Shown here one piece after another: positions 7,418 to 16,815 of a DNA stretch of 64,000 nucleotides. A program made the translations under genes and the position numbers. The DNA comes from Pseudomonas sp. CFBP 13711 (GTDB lineage Bacteria; Pseudomonadota; Gammaproteobacteria; Pseudomonadales; Pseudomonadaceae): the NCBI RefSeq assembly GCF_014842265.1, contig NZ_JACYVI010000018.1:1-64000 (forward strand), read 5' to 3'. Below the pieces are notes generated by a model. It made no database searches, was not told where the DNA came from, and saw only the letters and a list, made by a program, of their open reading frames with translations. Positions within the stretch are counted from its first letter, which is position 1. Each line of letters begins with the position of its first letter.

Positions 7418-8400
7418 CAGCTCACCTCGTAATGGCGGTCGCCGTCGAACTGGATGCGGTTGTCGTCGATGCGGGTCAGGCGCAGCCCGGCCAGCTCGTC
7501 GCCGACGTACAGCCGCCGACCGTCCGCCGTGACCAGATGGGCGTGGGGCCCGGACATGATCTGCACGATGGTGAACGGCAGGCCACTGGTGCCGGCGGCG
7601 ACGTTGTCGATCAACGCGACCGGCGTGTCATAGCGGTCCCTGAAGCGCTGAAGCATGCGCTGATACACCAACTGCGATTCAGGCTTGAGGTTGCCGCTCA
7701 ACGCCAGACCGTCGGGCGTCTGCTCCACGCTGACTTCGCTGAGCAGACGCTCGCTGAGCATGGTGTTGAGCTGGCGCTTGACGTCATCGACGCTGGTCAG
7801 CCGGATCCGCTTGCTCGCCGGCTGATCGGTTGTTTTGCCCTTCGTGGTCGAAGGTCTGACGGGCTCTTGTTTAGCGAGCTGCTGCGCCGGCGTACTGATT
7901 GCCATCGCGTCTGACGAAGGCGCAGCGCTGCGGCTCAGGCTCCAGGCGCTGCCGGCAATGCCGAGCAACACGCCGATGACCACGCCGGTGGTGCGGTTGA
8001 AAAAGCGCGAGCGCGACTCGACCTTTTCCAGCGGCGCGCTGGCCGGCGCTTCGGCCTGGGACGTCTGCTCGGACTTCGCTTGAGGAATCACCGCCGGCAG
8101 CGAAGGCCAGGGGTCTTGCGCCGGGGACACGCACAGCCAGACCGAACCCAGCACAAAGGCGGTGTTGGGGGTGAGCAGGGTGCTGGCATGAAGGTGTCCC
8201 TCTTCATCGGCGATAGAACCGTCGGCAGCGTTGAGCCGCCAGCCTTCGCCCTGGCGTTGCAGGCGACAGTGCAGCTGTTCGACGCCGGGATCATGCAGCG
8301 CCAGATCCTGATCGGCGTCAGCGCCAATGCCCCATTGCTCACCCACCAGCGGCAGCGCGGCGCCCTGGTGCAGGCCGGTCAATACGCGTAATTCAAACAT
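7414..8400 (-). CDS. hrpQ: T3SS inner-membrane ring protein HrpQ (SctD)
   Basis: A 328-residue SctD-family protein: an N-terminal FHA-like cytoplasmic domain (residues 1-90; MFELRVLTGLHQGAALPL), one membrane segment near residue 150 (TTGVVIGVLLGIAGSAWSL), then a periplasmic ring-building part. The start chosen is six codons inside the longest frame because a GGAGAGCG ribosome site sits just upstream and MFELRVLTG is the family N-terminus. It lies 18 bases after hrcV. Confidence 0.93.
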   Translation of the reverse strand: MFELRVLTGLHQGAALPLVGEQWGIGADADQDLALHDPGVEQLHCRLQRQGEGWRLNAADGSIADEEGHLHASTLLTPNTAFVLGSVWLCVSPAQDPWPSLPAVIPQAKSEQTSQAEAPASAPLEKVESRSRFFNRTTGVVIGVLLGIAGSAWSLSRSAAPSSDAMAISTPAQQLAKQEPVRPSTTKGKTTDQPASKRIRLTSVDDVKRQLNTMLSERLLSEVSVEQTPDGLALSGNLKPESQLVYQRMLQRFRDRYDTPVALIDNVAAGTSGLPFTIVQIMSGPHAHLVTADGRRLYVGDELAGLRLTRIDDNRIQFDGDRHYEVSW

Positions 8401-8418
8401 GTGACGCTCTCCAGGCAC

Positions 8419-10554
8419 TCAAGCGGCGTACTCGTTATCCAGCGCGTGCGGATCGTCTTCGTGATCGCTCTCGAAGTCGTCTTCCAGGTCGAAGCGACCT
8501 AGCACTTTCACCTGCGCCGCATTGCTGATTTCGGCAAACGACAGCACCGGCACGTGATAGAACTCCTCCTGCAGCAAGGTCCGCAGCGGGCTGCGCAAAT
8601 CCTGGGCGACCAGCAACACCGCGCGCTGGGCGGTGCGCAGGGGGAAGGCGATGTGCAGCTGCTGGACCAGCAACTGGCTGGTTTCGTTGTCCAGCGCGAA
8701 GAAGGTTTCGGTCTGGGTCTGGCGCAGGCCGTCCCGCAGAATGCCTTCGCTTTCCGGCGTCAGTACCCAGACCAGCAAGCCCTCAGGGCCGCAATACTGG
8801 TGGTAGATCTGCGATTTCAGGGCGATGCGCACGTAGTCGGCGAGCACCGTGACTTCGCGCTCGTGCTGGCCGTGTTCGATGAGGGTTTCGGCGATAACCC
8901 GGATCGCCCGTAGCGGCACGCACTCCGAGGCCAGGCGTTGCAGCACCGCCGAGAAGCGCGCCAGCGGCAGCACGCGCTGCATTTCCTGGGCAAGCTCCGG
9001 CTGCTCCGATTCCAGCCAGCCGAGAATCGCTTTGGTCTCCTGCAGGCCGATGAACTGCGGCCCGCACGACTGCAGCGCGCGCTCCATGCGCTCGATGATC
9101 AGCGTGGTCGCGTCGATGCGTTCGATGTGGGCTTCCTGCAGTTGCGGCGCGTCGGTCGGCAACCACAACCATTGGCCTTCCTCGCGCTCGAGGCTGCCGT
9201 ACACCGCTGACTCCAGCGAGGCCGACTCCGGCAGGCCTTCCACTGAACGCGCATCGACCGCCACGTGGGTCTGGCTGAGCGTGGCCCGGAGCAGGGGGAC
9301 CTCGTAGACCGAAAAGCGAAACTCGTCCGGCGGCAACAGCTCGCTGGTTTCGATGATGAACGAGGGCAGGGTCAGGCCGTATTGCACGACCAGCCGATTG
9401 CGTCGCTGACGGATTTCGCTGACCAGCGCTTCGATCTGCGCAGGGTTCTGGCTGGGGTGAAACTGCATCACGAACTGACGGCTCGGGGAGAAGGTACGCA
9501 AGTCCTCACGGCCGTTCATTTCCGGCGCGACGGCCACGGCCTGGGCCTGCTCGGCCTTGGGCTTGGCGCGGTGCAGCTGGAGCAGGCCGCCGACGCCGCA
9601 GATGATCGAGATGACCACGAACACCGCCGTCGGCATGCCCGGCAACGCGGCGAAGCCGAGCATCGCCACCGCCGCGATGATCCACGCCTTGGGCTGGCTG
9701 GTGATCTGCTCGGCGATCTCCCGGCCGATGTTGGCTTCAACGCCGTTCTCGCCACTCGGCACGCGGGTGATGATCATGCCGCAGGTGACCGAAATCAGCA
9801 GCGCCGGGATTTGGGCGATCAGGCCGTCGCCGATGGTCAGCACGGTATAGACCTGCAAGGCGTCGCCGGCGGTCATGTTGTGCTGTACCACGCCGATGGC
9901 GATGCCGCCGATCATGTTGATGGCGACGATGATCAGGCTGGCGATGGCGTCGCCGTTGACGAACTTCATGGCCCCGTCCATGGCGCCGAACAGCTGGCTT
10001 TCCTTGCCCAGTTCGGCGCGCCGCTTGCGCGCTTCGTGGACGCTGATCAGGTTGGCGCGCAGGTCGCTGTCGATGGACATCTGCTTGCCCGGCATCGCGT
10101 CGAGGGTGAACCGAGCTCCGACTTCCGCCACCCGTTCCGAACCCTTGGTGATCACCAGAAAGTTGACCACGGTGAGGATCAGGAAGATCACCAGGCCTAC
10201 CGCCAGGTTGCCGCCGACCACGAACTGCCCGAACGCTTCGACGATGTGCCCGGCGTCCTGATTGAGCAGGATCAGGCGGGTGGTGGAAATCGACAGCGCC
10301 AGACGAAACATCGTCGTCAGCAATAGCACCGCCGGAAAGGTCGAGAACGCCAAGGGGCGCGGCAGGTGCATCGCCAGCATGATCAACAGGCAGGAAATGC
10401 AGATGTTGATGGCGATCAGCACGTCCACCAGGCCGGTGGGCAGCGGGGTGATCATCATGAACACGATGGCGATGACCACGAACGCACCGACGATTTCCGA
10501 GCGGCGCATGGCGGCAAGCGCGATCGCATTGAGCAGGTTAATGACACGATCCAT
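8419..10554 (-). CDS. hrcV: T3SS export apparatus protein HrcV (SctV)
   Basis: A 711-residue protein with about eight membrane helices in the first 340 residues and a large cytoplasmic C-terminal domain that forms the nonameric export ring. The family signature (ARFTLDAMPGKQMSIDSDL) is intact. The start MDRVINLLNAIA shares one base with the hrpJ stop (TGATG). A longer upstream frame only shadows hrpJ. The C-terminus is acidic (DLEDDFESDHEDDPHALD). Confidence 0.97.
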   Translation of the reverse strand: MDRVINLLNAIALAAMRRSEIVGAFVVIAIVFMMITPLPTGLVDVLIAINICISCLLIMLAMHLPRPLAFSTFPAVLLLTTMFRLALSISTTRLILLNQDAGHIVEAFGQFVVGGNLAVGLVIFLILTVVNFLVITKGSERVAEVGARFTLDAMPGKQMSIDSDLRANLISVHEARKRRAELGKESQLFGAMDGAMKFVNGDAIASLIIVAINMIGGIAIGVVQHNMTAGDALQVYTVLTIGDGLIAQIPALLISVTCGMIITRVPSGENGVEANIGREIAEQITSQPKAWIIAAVAMLGFAALPGMPTAVFVVISIICGVGGLLQLHRAKPKAEQAQAVAVAPEMNGREDLRTFSPSRQFVMQFHPSQNPAQIEALVSEIRQRRNRLVVQYGLTLPSFIIETSELLPPDEFRFSVYEVPLLRATLSQTHVAVDARSVEGLPESASLESAVYGSLEREEGQWLWLPTDAPQLQEAHIERIDATTLIIERMERALQSCGPQFIGLQETKAILGWLESEQPELAQEMQRVLPLARFSAVLQRLASECVPLRAIRVIAETLIEHGQHEREVTVLADYVRIALKSQIYHQYCGPEGLLVWVLTPESEGILRDGLRQTQTETFFALDNETSQLLVQQLHIAFPLRTAQRAVLLVAQDLRSPLRTLLQEEFYHVPVLSFAEISNAAQVKVLGRFDLEDDFESDHEDDPHALDNEYAA

Positions 10555-11663
10555 CAGGCGAGGCCCCCCTGGAGCTGGTTCTGTTCCTGCCGAGTCAGTT
10601 CGGCCATGAGAATGAGCAGGTTGCCCAAGGCGTTCTGGCGGCTTTTCAGGTCGCGCCAGAGCAGAATCGGCAGTTGTTGCAGCATGGGCCGCAGCCCGTT
10701 GAGAAACGCCAGTTGATGCTTGAGCTGCTTGCCGCCGATGTGTTGCGTCAGCTGCAGGGTTTCGCCCAGGCTCATGCCCTTGCCCGAAAGCGCCAGCAGG
10801 TGTTTGAGAAAGGCCGCCGCATCCACTTGCAGCCCGGGATTTTTGTTGCGCATGCGGCCCAGCAGATGCTCGCAACTGCGCAGCAGGGTGGTGACGTGCC
10901 GCGCGGTGTTCAGGCCATGCATCAAGGTGCGCAGTTGCGCCGGCGAGGTGGACGGGGTGAGGGATGAAAGATCGTCGGCGAGGGCGCTGCGCATGTCCCG
11001 CAGGTTCAGCTCGAATTCGCCGGGCTCTTCCTGTTCGTTGATCAGCGCGTCGATCAGCCCGGTGATGTTCTGCTGCCCGGCCACCGCCACGCTGTACAGA
11101 TTGCGCAGGGTGCCGCGGCGTTTTTCCGAGGTCGGCCGGGAAAACGCCTTGGCGCTATTGATGCCGGCCCGGGTGCGCTTGCCGTATTGGCGACGCAGTT
11201 GCTTGAGCTGCTGGCTCAGCACCACGTGCTCGCCCATTTCGCCGTCGGCCTGGGCCTGCTTTCTCGCCGCCTGCAGCATCACATGGGCCTTGGCCGGGTC
11301 GCCGTCGGTGTAGCTCAGAATCTGCGCCAGGCTCGACGCGTTCTGGTTTTGCAACTGCTTGCGCAAGTTGCGCGCGGCGTCGTCGAGGCCTTTGTCCTGG
11401 CTCCCCATCAACAGCTGATACAGCTCGCCCAGTTTCACCGCCCGGGATTGCAGCGCGTTGCCGCTGGCCAGCAGCTCCCGCTGGCTGAGGCTGCGGCTCT
11501 GCTGAACCAGTGCCGAGGCGAACCGCGCGACCTGTTGCGGCGAGGTGCCGTTGACGTTCGGCGGATTGACATGCAGCGGCGCGGGCGCAGGCGCCTGCAT
11601 TTTTGCCGGCGCGATCGCGGGTGTTTGCAATGCCTGTGGGGCAATGGGGGCGGCGATCTTCAT
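10554..11663 (-). CDS. hrpJ: T3SS gatekeeper HrpJ (SctW)
   Basis: A 369-residue protein of the SctW/YopN-InvE group that sets the order of translocator and effector export. It has an Ala/Pro-rich N-terminus (MKIAAPIAPQALQTPAIAPA) and a mostly helical body. The start was chosen because it begins with this typical export-signal-like N-terminus and leaves room for the hrp box at 11708-11736, about 45 bases upstream. It is the first gene of the twelve-gene hrc operon. Confidence 0.93.
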   Translation of the reverse strand: MKIAAPIAPQALQTPAIAPAKMQAPAPAPLHVNPPNVNGTSPQQVARFASALVQQSRSLSQRELLASGNALQSRAVKLGELYQLLMGSQDKGLDDAARNLRKQLQNQNASSLAQILSYTDGDPAKAHVMLQAARKQAQADGEMGEHVVLSQQLKQLRRQYGKRTRAGINSAKAFSRPTSEKRRGTLRNLYSVAVAGQQNITGLIDALINEQEEPGEFELNLRDMRSALADDLSSLTPSTSPAQLRTLMHGLNTARHVTTLLRSCEHLLGRMRNKNPGLQVDAAAFLKHLLALSGKGMSLGETLQLTQHIGGKQLKHQLAFLNGLRPMLQQLPILLWRDLKSRQNALGNLLILMAELTRQEQNQLQGGLA

Positions 11664-11707
11664 AAGTCGGCTCTGGATAGCTCGGTTCGGGGCCTGGTCA
11701 TGGGTCC

Positions 11708-11736
11708 TGAGTGGAGCGCAGCCGCAATGCGGTTCC
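11708..11736 (-). promoter_or_regulatory. hrp box promoter for hrpJ operon
   Basis: On the minus strand the sequence is GGAACC, 16 bases, then CCACTCA, an exact match to the HrpL-dependent consensus GGAACC-N15/16-CCACNNA. It lies 45 bases upstream of hrpJ and points into it. Confidence 0.95.
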
Positions 11737-11881
11737 ATCTATTTGTGCGCGGACGTGGGGCAGACCGATCTGTGCCAAATCTCGTCGGAGAAACAGCGTG
11801 TTCGCGCAAAGATTTGCACAGCGTTGTTCTTTTTATTTTTATTTGTACATATAAATCAAGGGCTTACATTATTTCCTTGGA

Positions 11882-11896
11882 TGGCACGCATATCGC
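11882..11896 (+). promoter_or_regulatory. Sigma-54 promoter for hrpL
   Basis: TGGCAC-GCATA-TCGC fits the -24/-12 consensus TGGCAC-N5-TTGC with one mismatch, keeping the invariant GG and GC at correct spacing. It lies 37 bases upstream of the hrpL start. In P. syringae hrpL is transcribed by sigma-54 with HrpR/HrpS, which fits. Confidence 0.85.
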
Positions 11897-11933
11897 TATA
11901 GGGCTATTACACTCAAAACAAGGAAGAGCCCTG

Positions 11934-12485
11934 ATGTTTTCCAACCTTGCGATTCTCGACATTGACTCCCCAGTGCGCCGTCCCGCCCAAGGGATACGTC
12001 ACCTGACCAGTGATCAGATCAAGATGATTCGCGGCTTCATTCAGAAGCGGGTCATGAACCCGGAAGATGTCGACGACATTCTGCAAAGCACCTTTCTGGA
12101 AGCGCTGCGCAGCGAGCACAAGTTTCAACACGCAAGCAAACCCCAGACCTGGCTGTGCGGCATTGCGCTGAACCTGATCCGCAATCACTTTCGCAAGATG
12201 TACCGCCAGCCGTATCAGGAAAGCTGGGAAGACCACACCCATTCCGAGCCCGACAGCCATGGCGACATCGGCCATCAGGTCGACGGCCATCGTCAGTTGA
12301 TGCAGGTGGTCAGGGCCATCGGCACGCTGCCGTCGAACATGCAGCGGGTGATCGAGGTGTCGCTGGAAATGGACGGCAATTATCAGGAAACCGCGTCGTC
12401 CCTCGGCGTGCCGATCGGCACCGTGCGCTCACGCCTGTCCCGGGCCCGGGAGCAACTCAAGCGGCAGATGGACCCGTTTGCCTGA
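11934..12485 (+). CDS. hrpL: ECF sigma factor HrpL
   Basis: A 183-residue ECF sigma factor directing RNA polymerase to hrp boxes. Region 2 is MNPEDVDDILQSTFLEALRS onward and region 4 is NYQETASSLGVPIGTVRSRL onward. The start MFSNLAILD has the ribosome site AAGGAAG 8 bases upstream; the longer frame runs back through the promoter. The length is almost the same as P. syringae HrpL. It is transcribed away from hrpJ, and the two hrp boxes in the window are its probable targets. Confidence 0.96.
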   Translation: MFSNLAILDIDSPVRRPAQGIRHLTSDQIKMIRGFIQKRVMNPEDVDDILQSTFLEALRSEHKFQHASKPQTWLCGIALNLIRNHFRKMYRQPYQESWEDHTHSEPDSHGDIGHQVDGHRQLMQVVRAIGTLPSNMQRVIEVSLEMDGNYQETASSLGVPIGTVRSRLSRAREQLKRQMDPFA

Positions 12486-12516
12486 GTATCCAGTGGGGCT
12501 GGCTGGACGCGGACTT

Positions 12517-12612
12517 TGTGGGACCGGCATTAGCCGGGAAGACGTCGGGCGTCACGCCGCAGGATGGATGGTGTTCAAAAAGGCCTCATCCCGGCTGAAG
12601 CCGGTCCCACTA
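12517..12612. repeat. REP doublet after hrpL
   Basis: Inverted REP pair: GTGGGACCGGCATTAGCCGGGAAG at about 12519-12542 and TCCCGGCTGAAGCCGGTCCCAC at about 12589-12610. It sits between hrpL and the hrp box of hrpK and could also end hrpL transcription. The rest of the 12486-12720 spacer holds only the hrp box. Confidence 0.85.
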
Positions 12613-12661
12613 AAAAGCAGCAGCCTGCTCCGTGTCCGAGTAACAAGCTGAAACATTTATC

Positions 12662-12689
12662 GGAACCGACGCGGCGCAGCAGCCACACA
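12662..12689 (+). promoter_or_regulatory. hrp box promoter for hrpK
   Basis: GGAACC, 15 bases, then CCACACA: an exact GGAACC-N15/16-CCACNNA match. It ends 31 bases before the hrpK start. Confidence 0.95.
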
Positions 12690-12720
12690 GTTGCCATCCT
12701 TCACGCCCGGATGACGACTC

Positions 12721-15129
12721 ATGCGTATCTTAAGCACTCCTCCCAACGCCGCTGCTTCCCAATCTGCTGGCGCCGATACCGCCCAGGGATTGCCGCTGAC
12801 TGACGCCAAGCCGGCGCTGTTACTGAAGGGGGGCGTCGATCCGACTATTCGCTTCGGCGCGTCGACCCAGCCATCGCCGGCGAACGGTGCATTTGCCGGC
12901 AATAGCCTTGGCAGCACAGGCGCTGCGGGCAAGGCTCAGAGCATCGAACAGCAACTGCTTTCATTGCTGACCCAACTCACGCAGCTGTTCAAGGGACAGG
13001 CGCCATCGTCGCCCGAATCCGCCACGTCATCCCCTGACGCCGCCGCGCAAAACGCACCCGCTTCCGGTGCCGTTCCCGCAGCCAGTCCGCAACCTGCCGC
13101 TCCAGTCACGGCCGCTGCCCCCGCAGCGCCAGTCGAGGCCGCAAAACCCGCCGAAGCTGCTCAATCCGAAGCACCCAAAGCCAGCGAAGCAGCGTTTCTC
13201 GATGACTCGAAATACTCGTCGCCCAAGGAGCTTGAGCGTTGGGCGCCGATGGTTGCCAACCTGCCGCCGGACCAGCGCGAGCAGGCGGCCAAAGAGCTGA
13301 ATCGACCCATCGCCGCCGCGCGCATGGCCGCTGAAAAAGGCCCGGATGCGGCCAAGGCCATGGACTTCATCAACGCCAACCCGTCGCTGAAAACGGCAGT
13401 CGATACCGGCAAGCACGGCGGCAAAGCGGACGGCAAGATCACCGACGGCGACCTCAAAGCCTTCGCCAAGAACATGCAAAAAGCCGCCGACAGCGCGGAC
13501 AAGGACATTGCCAACTACCAGAAAGACCATCCGGACGCCGACCCTCAATCCCTGGAAATGATCCGCAGCGCCGCGTTGATGCGCGCCAACGAACCCTTGA
13601 CCAAGGCCGCCGATCCCAAGCATGCCCTGGGCGCCGACGGCAAAACCAAGGTCGATGGCCTGACCAGCGCCGACGGCCTCAAGGCCATTCAGAACGACAA
13701 CCCGGGCCTGGCCGGGCCTTTGAAGCAGGCGGCGAAGACCTGGTCGCAACCCGGCTTTCTCACGCAGATCGATCAGGGCGGCCTGAGCGGTCGTTCGCTG
13801 GCGGCCCACAGCCCGGACAAGCTGTTCAACGCCAAGAACATCAGCGACTGGATCAGCAAGCAGGCGCCCACCAATGGCGGCGAATTTGCCAGCGTGCTCA
13901 GCGATGCCGCCACCCTCAACTCAGTGGCCAATGTCGATATTTCCAAGTTGGGCAAGGATGTGTTCGACAACCCGTCCGCCTACACCGGCGAGCAGAAAGC
14001 CGCGGTCATGATCAAGCTGCAACAGACCCAGCAGAGCGTCGTCGCCGGCCAGGACCTGCGCAAGACCGGCAAGACCGAAGAGGCGTTGAACGAGAAGATC
14101 GGCCAGCTCCAGGCCGATCCTGAGGTGCAAGCCTTCCTCGACAAACAGATACCGCAGCAGTCCCGCGCGCTGGTCGCCAGCACGCCATCGTTGCAGAAAG
14201 CCGTCACCGAGCAGATGCAGAAGGTTAACAGCGGCGAGGCCCTGCAAGCGGACCTGAACACGGCTGACAAGGCCACCAAGAAGGACAAGCCGAACGCCGA
14301 TTACAGCAGCGCTTTGGGCGGATTGTCGGCGCAGTTGCAGATGCAGAAAGACCTGCTCGGTGACAACGCGAACGTGCCGACCGCGCAACAGGTACTCGGT
14401 CAGCGGCCTGATCTGCAGGGCAAGATTCAGGATTCGTACGTGCGTAACTTCAGCGAAGGCGGCGCCGTCCGGCAGTTGCTCGATCAGAAGAAAGCCGACG
14501 GTGAAGAGGCATTGCAAACCGCCGACGCGCAGAAGGCCGCCTACGACAGCGTGATGCCCGACACCTTCGTGCAGAGCCAGCAATCGCGCTATGTGGATTC
14601 GACCTTCCACCATCTGGAAGACACCAAGAGCGGTCGCAAGGTGCTGGAAAACGCCAAGGGCGATAAAGACCACGCGCCGTCGATGGCCGCACAGATCGCC
14701 TCGAATATGGGTCCTTCGGCGCTGCGCTCGGTGGCAGGCTTTGCCTCGGTGTCAGACATGCTCGCCCGCGGCGACAAGACCGATGCCGCCAAGACCATTT
14801 ACGACAGCACCAAATCCGGCCTCTCTGCGGCTAAGCACGGTTATGACGCCGTGGCGAAATCCGCCGGGCGCGCGGGGCTGGGCGAGGTGGCGGCGAAAGT
14901 TGGCGGTCGCGTTGCCGGCATGGTCGTGGGAGAGGCAGCAGGTTTGGCCGCCGGCGCTGCCATTGGTGCGTCCATTCCGGTGATCGGCTGGATCGCCGAC
15001 GCCGCCATGAGCCTGGGTTTCGGCATCTCCGCCATCATCGAAGCCGTCAAGAAACACAAGGCCCAGAAGGCCTTCGATCACAACGTCGACCCGGTCCTCG
15101 ATCAGTTCGGCATCCCCAAAGCCCATTGA
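12721..15129 (+). CDS. hrpK: HrpK-like T3SS translocator
   Basis: An 802-residue protein in the hrpK position beside hrpL. The P. syringae HrpK1 protein is thought to help form the host-membrane pore. The N-terminus is Ser/Ala/Pro-rich with no cysteines, and a Leu-rich stretch lies near residue 80 (LLSLLTQLTQLF). A long EF-hand-like D-G-x-x-x-G-rich helical middle follows. Near the C-terminus there is one strong hydrophobic region (about residues 725-770: AGMVVGEAAGLAAGAAIGAS then VIGWIADAAMSLGFGISAII), then KKHKAQKAF. A perfect hrp box precedes it and the harpin-like gene follows after 30 bases. Confidence 0.88.
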   Translation: MRILSTPPNAAASQSAGADTAQGLPLTDAKPALLLKGGVDPTIRFGASTQPSPANGAFAGNSLGSTGAAGKAQSIEQQLLSLLTQLTQLFKGQAPSSPESATSSPDAAAQNAPASGAVPAASPQPAAPVTAAAPAAPVEAAKPAEAAQSEAPKASEAAFLDDSKYSSPKELERWAPMVANLPPDQREQAAKELNRPIAAARMAAEKGPDAAKAMDFINANPSLKTAVDTGKHGGKADGKITDGDLKAFAKNMQKAADSADKDIANYQKDHPDADPQSLEMIRSAALMRANEPLTKAADPKHALGADGKTKVDGLTSADGLKAIQNDNPGLAGPLKQAAKTWSQPGFLTQIDQGGLSGRSLAAHSPDKLFNAKNISDWISKQAPTNGGEFASVLSDAATLNSVANVDISKLGKDVFDNPSAYTGEQKAAVMIKLQQTQQSVVAGQDLRKTGKTEEALNEKIGQLQADPEVQAFLDKQIPQQSRALVASTPSLQKAVTEQMQKVNSGEALQADLNTADKATKKDKPNADYSSALGGLSAQLQMQKDLLGDNANVPTAQQVLGQRPDLQGKIQDSYVRNFSEGGAVRQLLDQKKADGEEALQTADAQKAAYDSVMPDTFVQSQQSRYVDSTFHHLEDTKSGRKVLENAKGDKDHAPSMAAQIASNMGPSALRSVAGFASVSDMLARGDKTDAAKTIYDSTKSGLSAAKHGYDAVAKSAGRAGLGEVAAKVGGRVAGMVVGEAAGLAAGAAIGASIPVIGWIADAAMSLGFGISAIIEAVKKHKAQKAFDHNVDPVLDQFGIPKAH

Positions 15130-15159
15130 TGTTTCCTGACCCGAAAGAGGTAAGTGATC

Positions 15160-16155
15160 ATGAGTATCGGTATTTCCCAGGTTCGGCCGTTGAACGATCC
15201 CGCCGCCCACCCGGATTTCTCCTCCCTGAGCGGCAAGCCCGGCCAGAGCAATTCCCTGGGCGGTGGCGGCGGCGCCGGTCAGGCCCTCGACGCCAGTTCG
15301 ATCCTGTTTGCCCATGCCGGGCAGTCCCAGGTCAACTTCGGTTCCCCTCAAAATCAGGACCCGACGACCAACGCCGCTAATCCCCTCACAAGTGGCGCAG
15401 ACCAGAACGGCATCGCCCAGCAACTCATGGCGTTGATCATCCAGTTGATGCAAATGTTGATGCAGAACAACCCCAATCAGACCGGCAATCCCGCTGCGCA
15501 GAATAATGCAGTGACCGGCGGCGGGGGAGGTGGTGGCGGCGCGACCGAGGGTGCAGCCGGTGGCGATGGTGCTGGCGCGGCGGAAGGTGCCGGCGGTGGT
15601 GCCGAAGGTGCTGGCGCTGCTCAGGCGGCTGCAGCGCCTGCGGCCAATGCTGGTGCGGTGTCGAACGATACGTCTCTCAGCGGCTCAGGCGATTTGCATC
15701 TGCCACAACAGCTCGAGCCCTATCGCAACGACATCATGGATGCGTCCAGGGCCACCGGCGTACCGCCGAGCATTCTGGCCGGACAGATCTGGGCAGAGTC
15801 CCGTGGCCAGTTGGGCCAAGACACCACCAACGTCAACGGCAAGACCGATGCGGGCGTGATGCAGGTCAACGCCGACACGTTTGCGGCCCTCAAGCGAGAC
15901 AACCCCAAAGAGCTCGGCAACGCCGACGTCAACAACGCCCACGACAACATCATGGCCGGCGCGTTGTACATGCGTGATCAGAAAGCGACCTTCGGTGACT
16001 GGGATTCGGCGCTGCGCGCCTACAACTCGGGCCCGGACAAAGTCAACAAGGGCAACCTCGCGGATGCTGGCGGCGTGGGCGATCCGAAGTACGTCGAGAA
16101 CGTCATGAACTTCGCAAAAATCATCGAAAGCGGTCAGGGGCAATTGCCGGCCTGA
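15160..16155 (+). CDS. HopP1-like harpin with lytic transglycosylase domain
   Basis: A 331-residue, cysteine-free secreted protein. Residues 1-170 are harpin-like: Gly/Ala/Gln-rich with a Leu/Met helix (IAQQLMALIIQLMQMLMQ, about 85-102) and poly-Gly tracts at 120-127. Residues 180-320 are a goose-lysozyme-like transglycosylase (SLT) domain with catalytic Glu213 in IWAESRGQ, and GVMQVN and LRAYNSGP motifs. The likely role is local opening of peptidoglycan for translocon or pilus assembly. It is co-transcribed with hrpK. ATG 15160 is preferred to GTG 15154 because AAAGAGG is well spaced. The match to P. syringae HopP1 is by architecture. Confidence 0.88.
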   Translation: MSIGISQVRPLNDPAAHPDFSSLSGKPGQSNSLGGGGGAGQALDASSILFAHAGQSQVNFGSPQNQDPTTNAANPLTSGADQNGIAQQLMALIIQLMQMLMQNNPNQTGNPAAQNNAVTGGGGGGGGATEGAAGGDGAGAAEGAGGGAEGAGAAQAAAAPAANAGAVSNDTSLSGSGDLHLPQQLEPYRNDIMDASRATGVPPSILAGQIWAESRGQLGQDTTNVNGKTDAGVMQVNADTFAALKRDNPKELGNADVNNAHDNIMAGALYMRDQKATFGDWDSALRAYNSGPDKVNKGNLADAGGVGDPKYVENVMNFAKIIESGQGQLPA

Positions 16156-16239
16156 TGTTCGGTGTGAATCCATAGGGGGCGGGGCGCGCAGATGTCGCGC
16201 TCCTTCCACAGCGTGAAGTGCCACCGACCCACATGGGCG

Positions 16240-16704
16240 TTAAGAGATCAGAGCCTTTGCCATGAACACGCTGTTGGGATCATCCTGGTAATCACCGAAT
16301 GGCCCTCGACGCTGATACCCGTTGCGCTCGTAAAACGAGATGGCTTCGTGTTGCAGATACCCGGTCTCAAGCATGACTCGCCCGCAGCCTCGTCTCCGAG
16401 CCTCATCTTCCAGAACACCCAGAATCCTGCCGGCAAGGCCCTGCCCGCGGAAGGCAGGTTGAGTGAACATCCGCTTCAGCTCGCCGTGAGTCGCGTGCAC
16501 CACCAGCGCCCCGCAAGCCACGGCCTCTCCATCGCTGGAGCGGGCAACGGCGAAGCCTGTATTTTTCGAAGAAAGCGCTTTTATATCGATGCCATGATGA
16601 CTCTCAGCCGGGTAGAGAGGCACCTGATAGGCATCAAGCGCTTCAATGAGGGCGATCACTTCCGGCTGGTCGGGTGATTCAAGGGAAACGGTGGGTGGAT
16701 TCAA
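16240..16704 (-). CDS. GNAT family N-acetyltransferase
   Basis: A 154-residue single-domain acetyltransferase. The acetyl-CoA binding motif is QPAFRGQGLAGRILGVLEDEA (about residues 80-100), followed by a typical GNAT tail, LETGYLQHEAISFYERNGY. The substrate cannot be told from sequence. It converges on the T3SS genes and appears unrelated to them. Confidence 0.9.
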   Translation of the reverse strand: MNPPTVSLESPDQPEVIALIEALDAYQVPLYPAESHHGIDIKALSSKNTGFAVARSSDGEAVACGALVVHATHGELKRMFTQPAFRGQGLAGRILGVLEDEARRRGCGRVMLETGYLQHEAISFYERNGYQRRGPFGDYQDDPNSVFMAKALIS

Positions 16705-16815
16705 ACGCCTGCGCTCCGTTGGCCAGATGCCAGATCAATGGGATGCGACGGATATTCGCTCGATCACGTCCCATGAATCAATCCACGCCAGTGGAGCAGT
16801 AAACGCCTTTGTGCA

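Noticed and set aside
10555..10875. N-terminal extension of HrcV
   Set aside because: It is the shadow of hrpJ; the SctV family begins at MDRVINLLN, coupled to the hrpJ stop.
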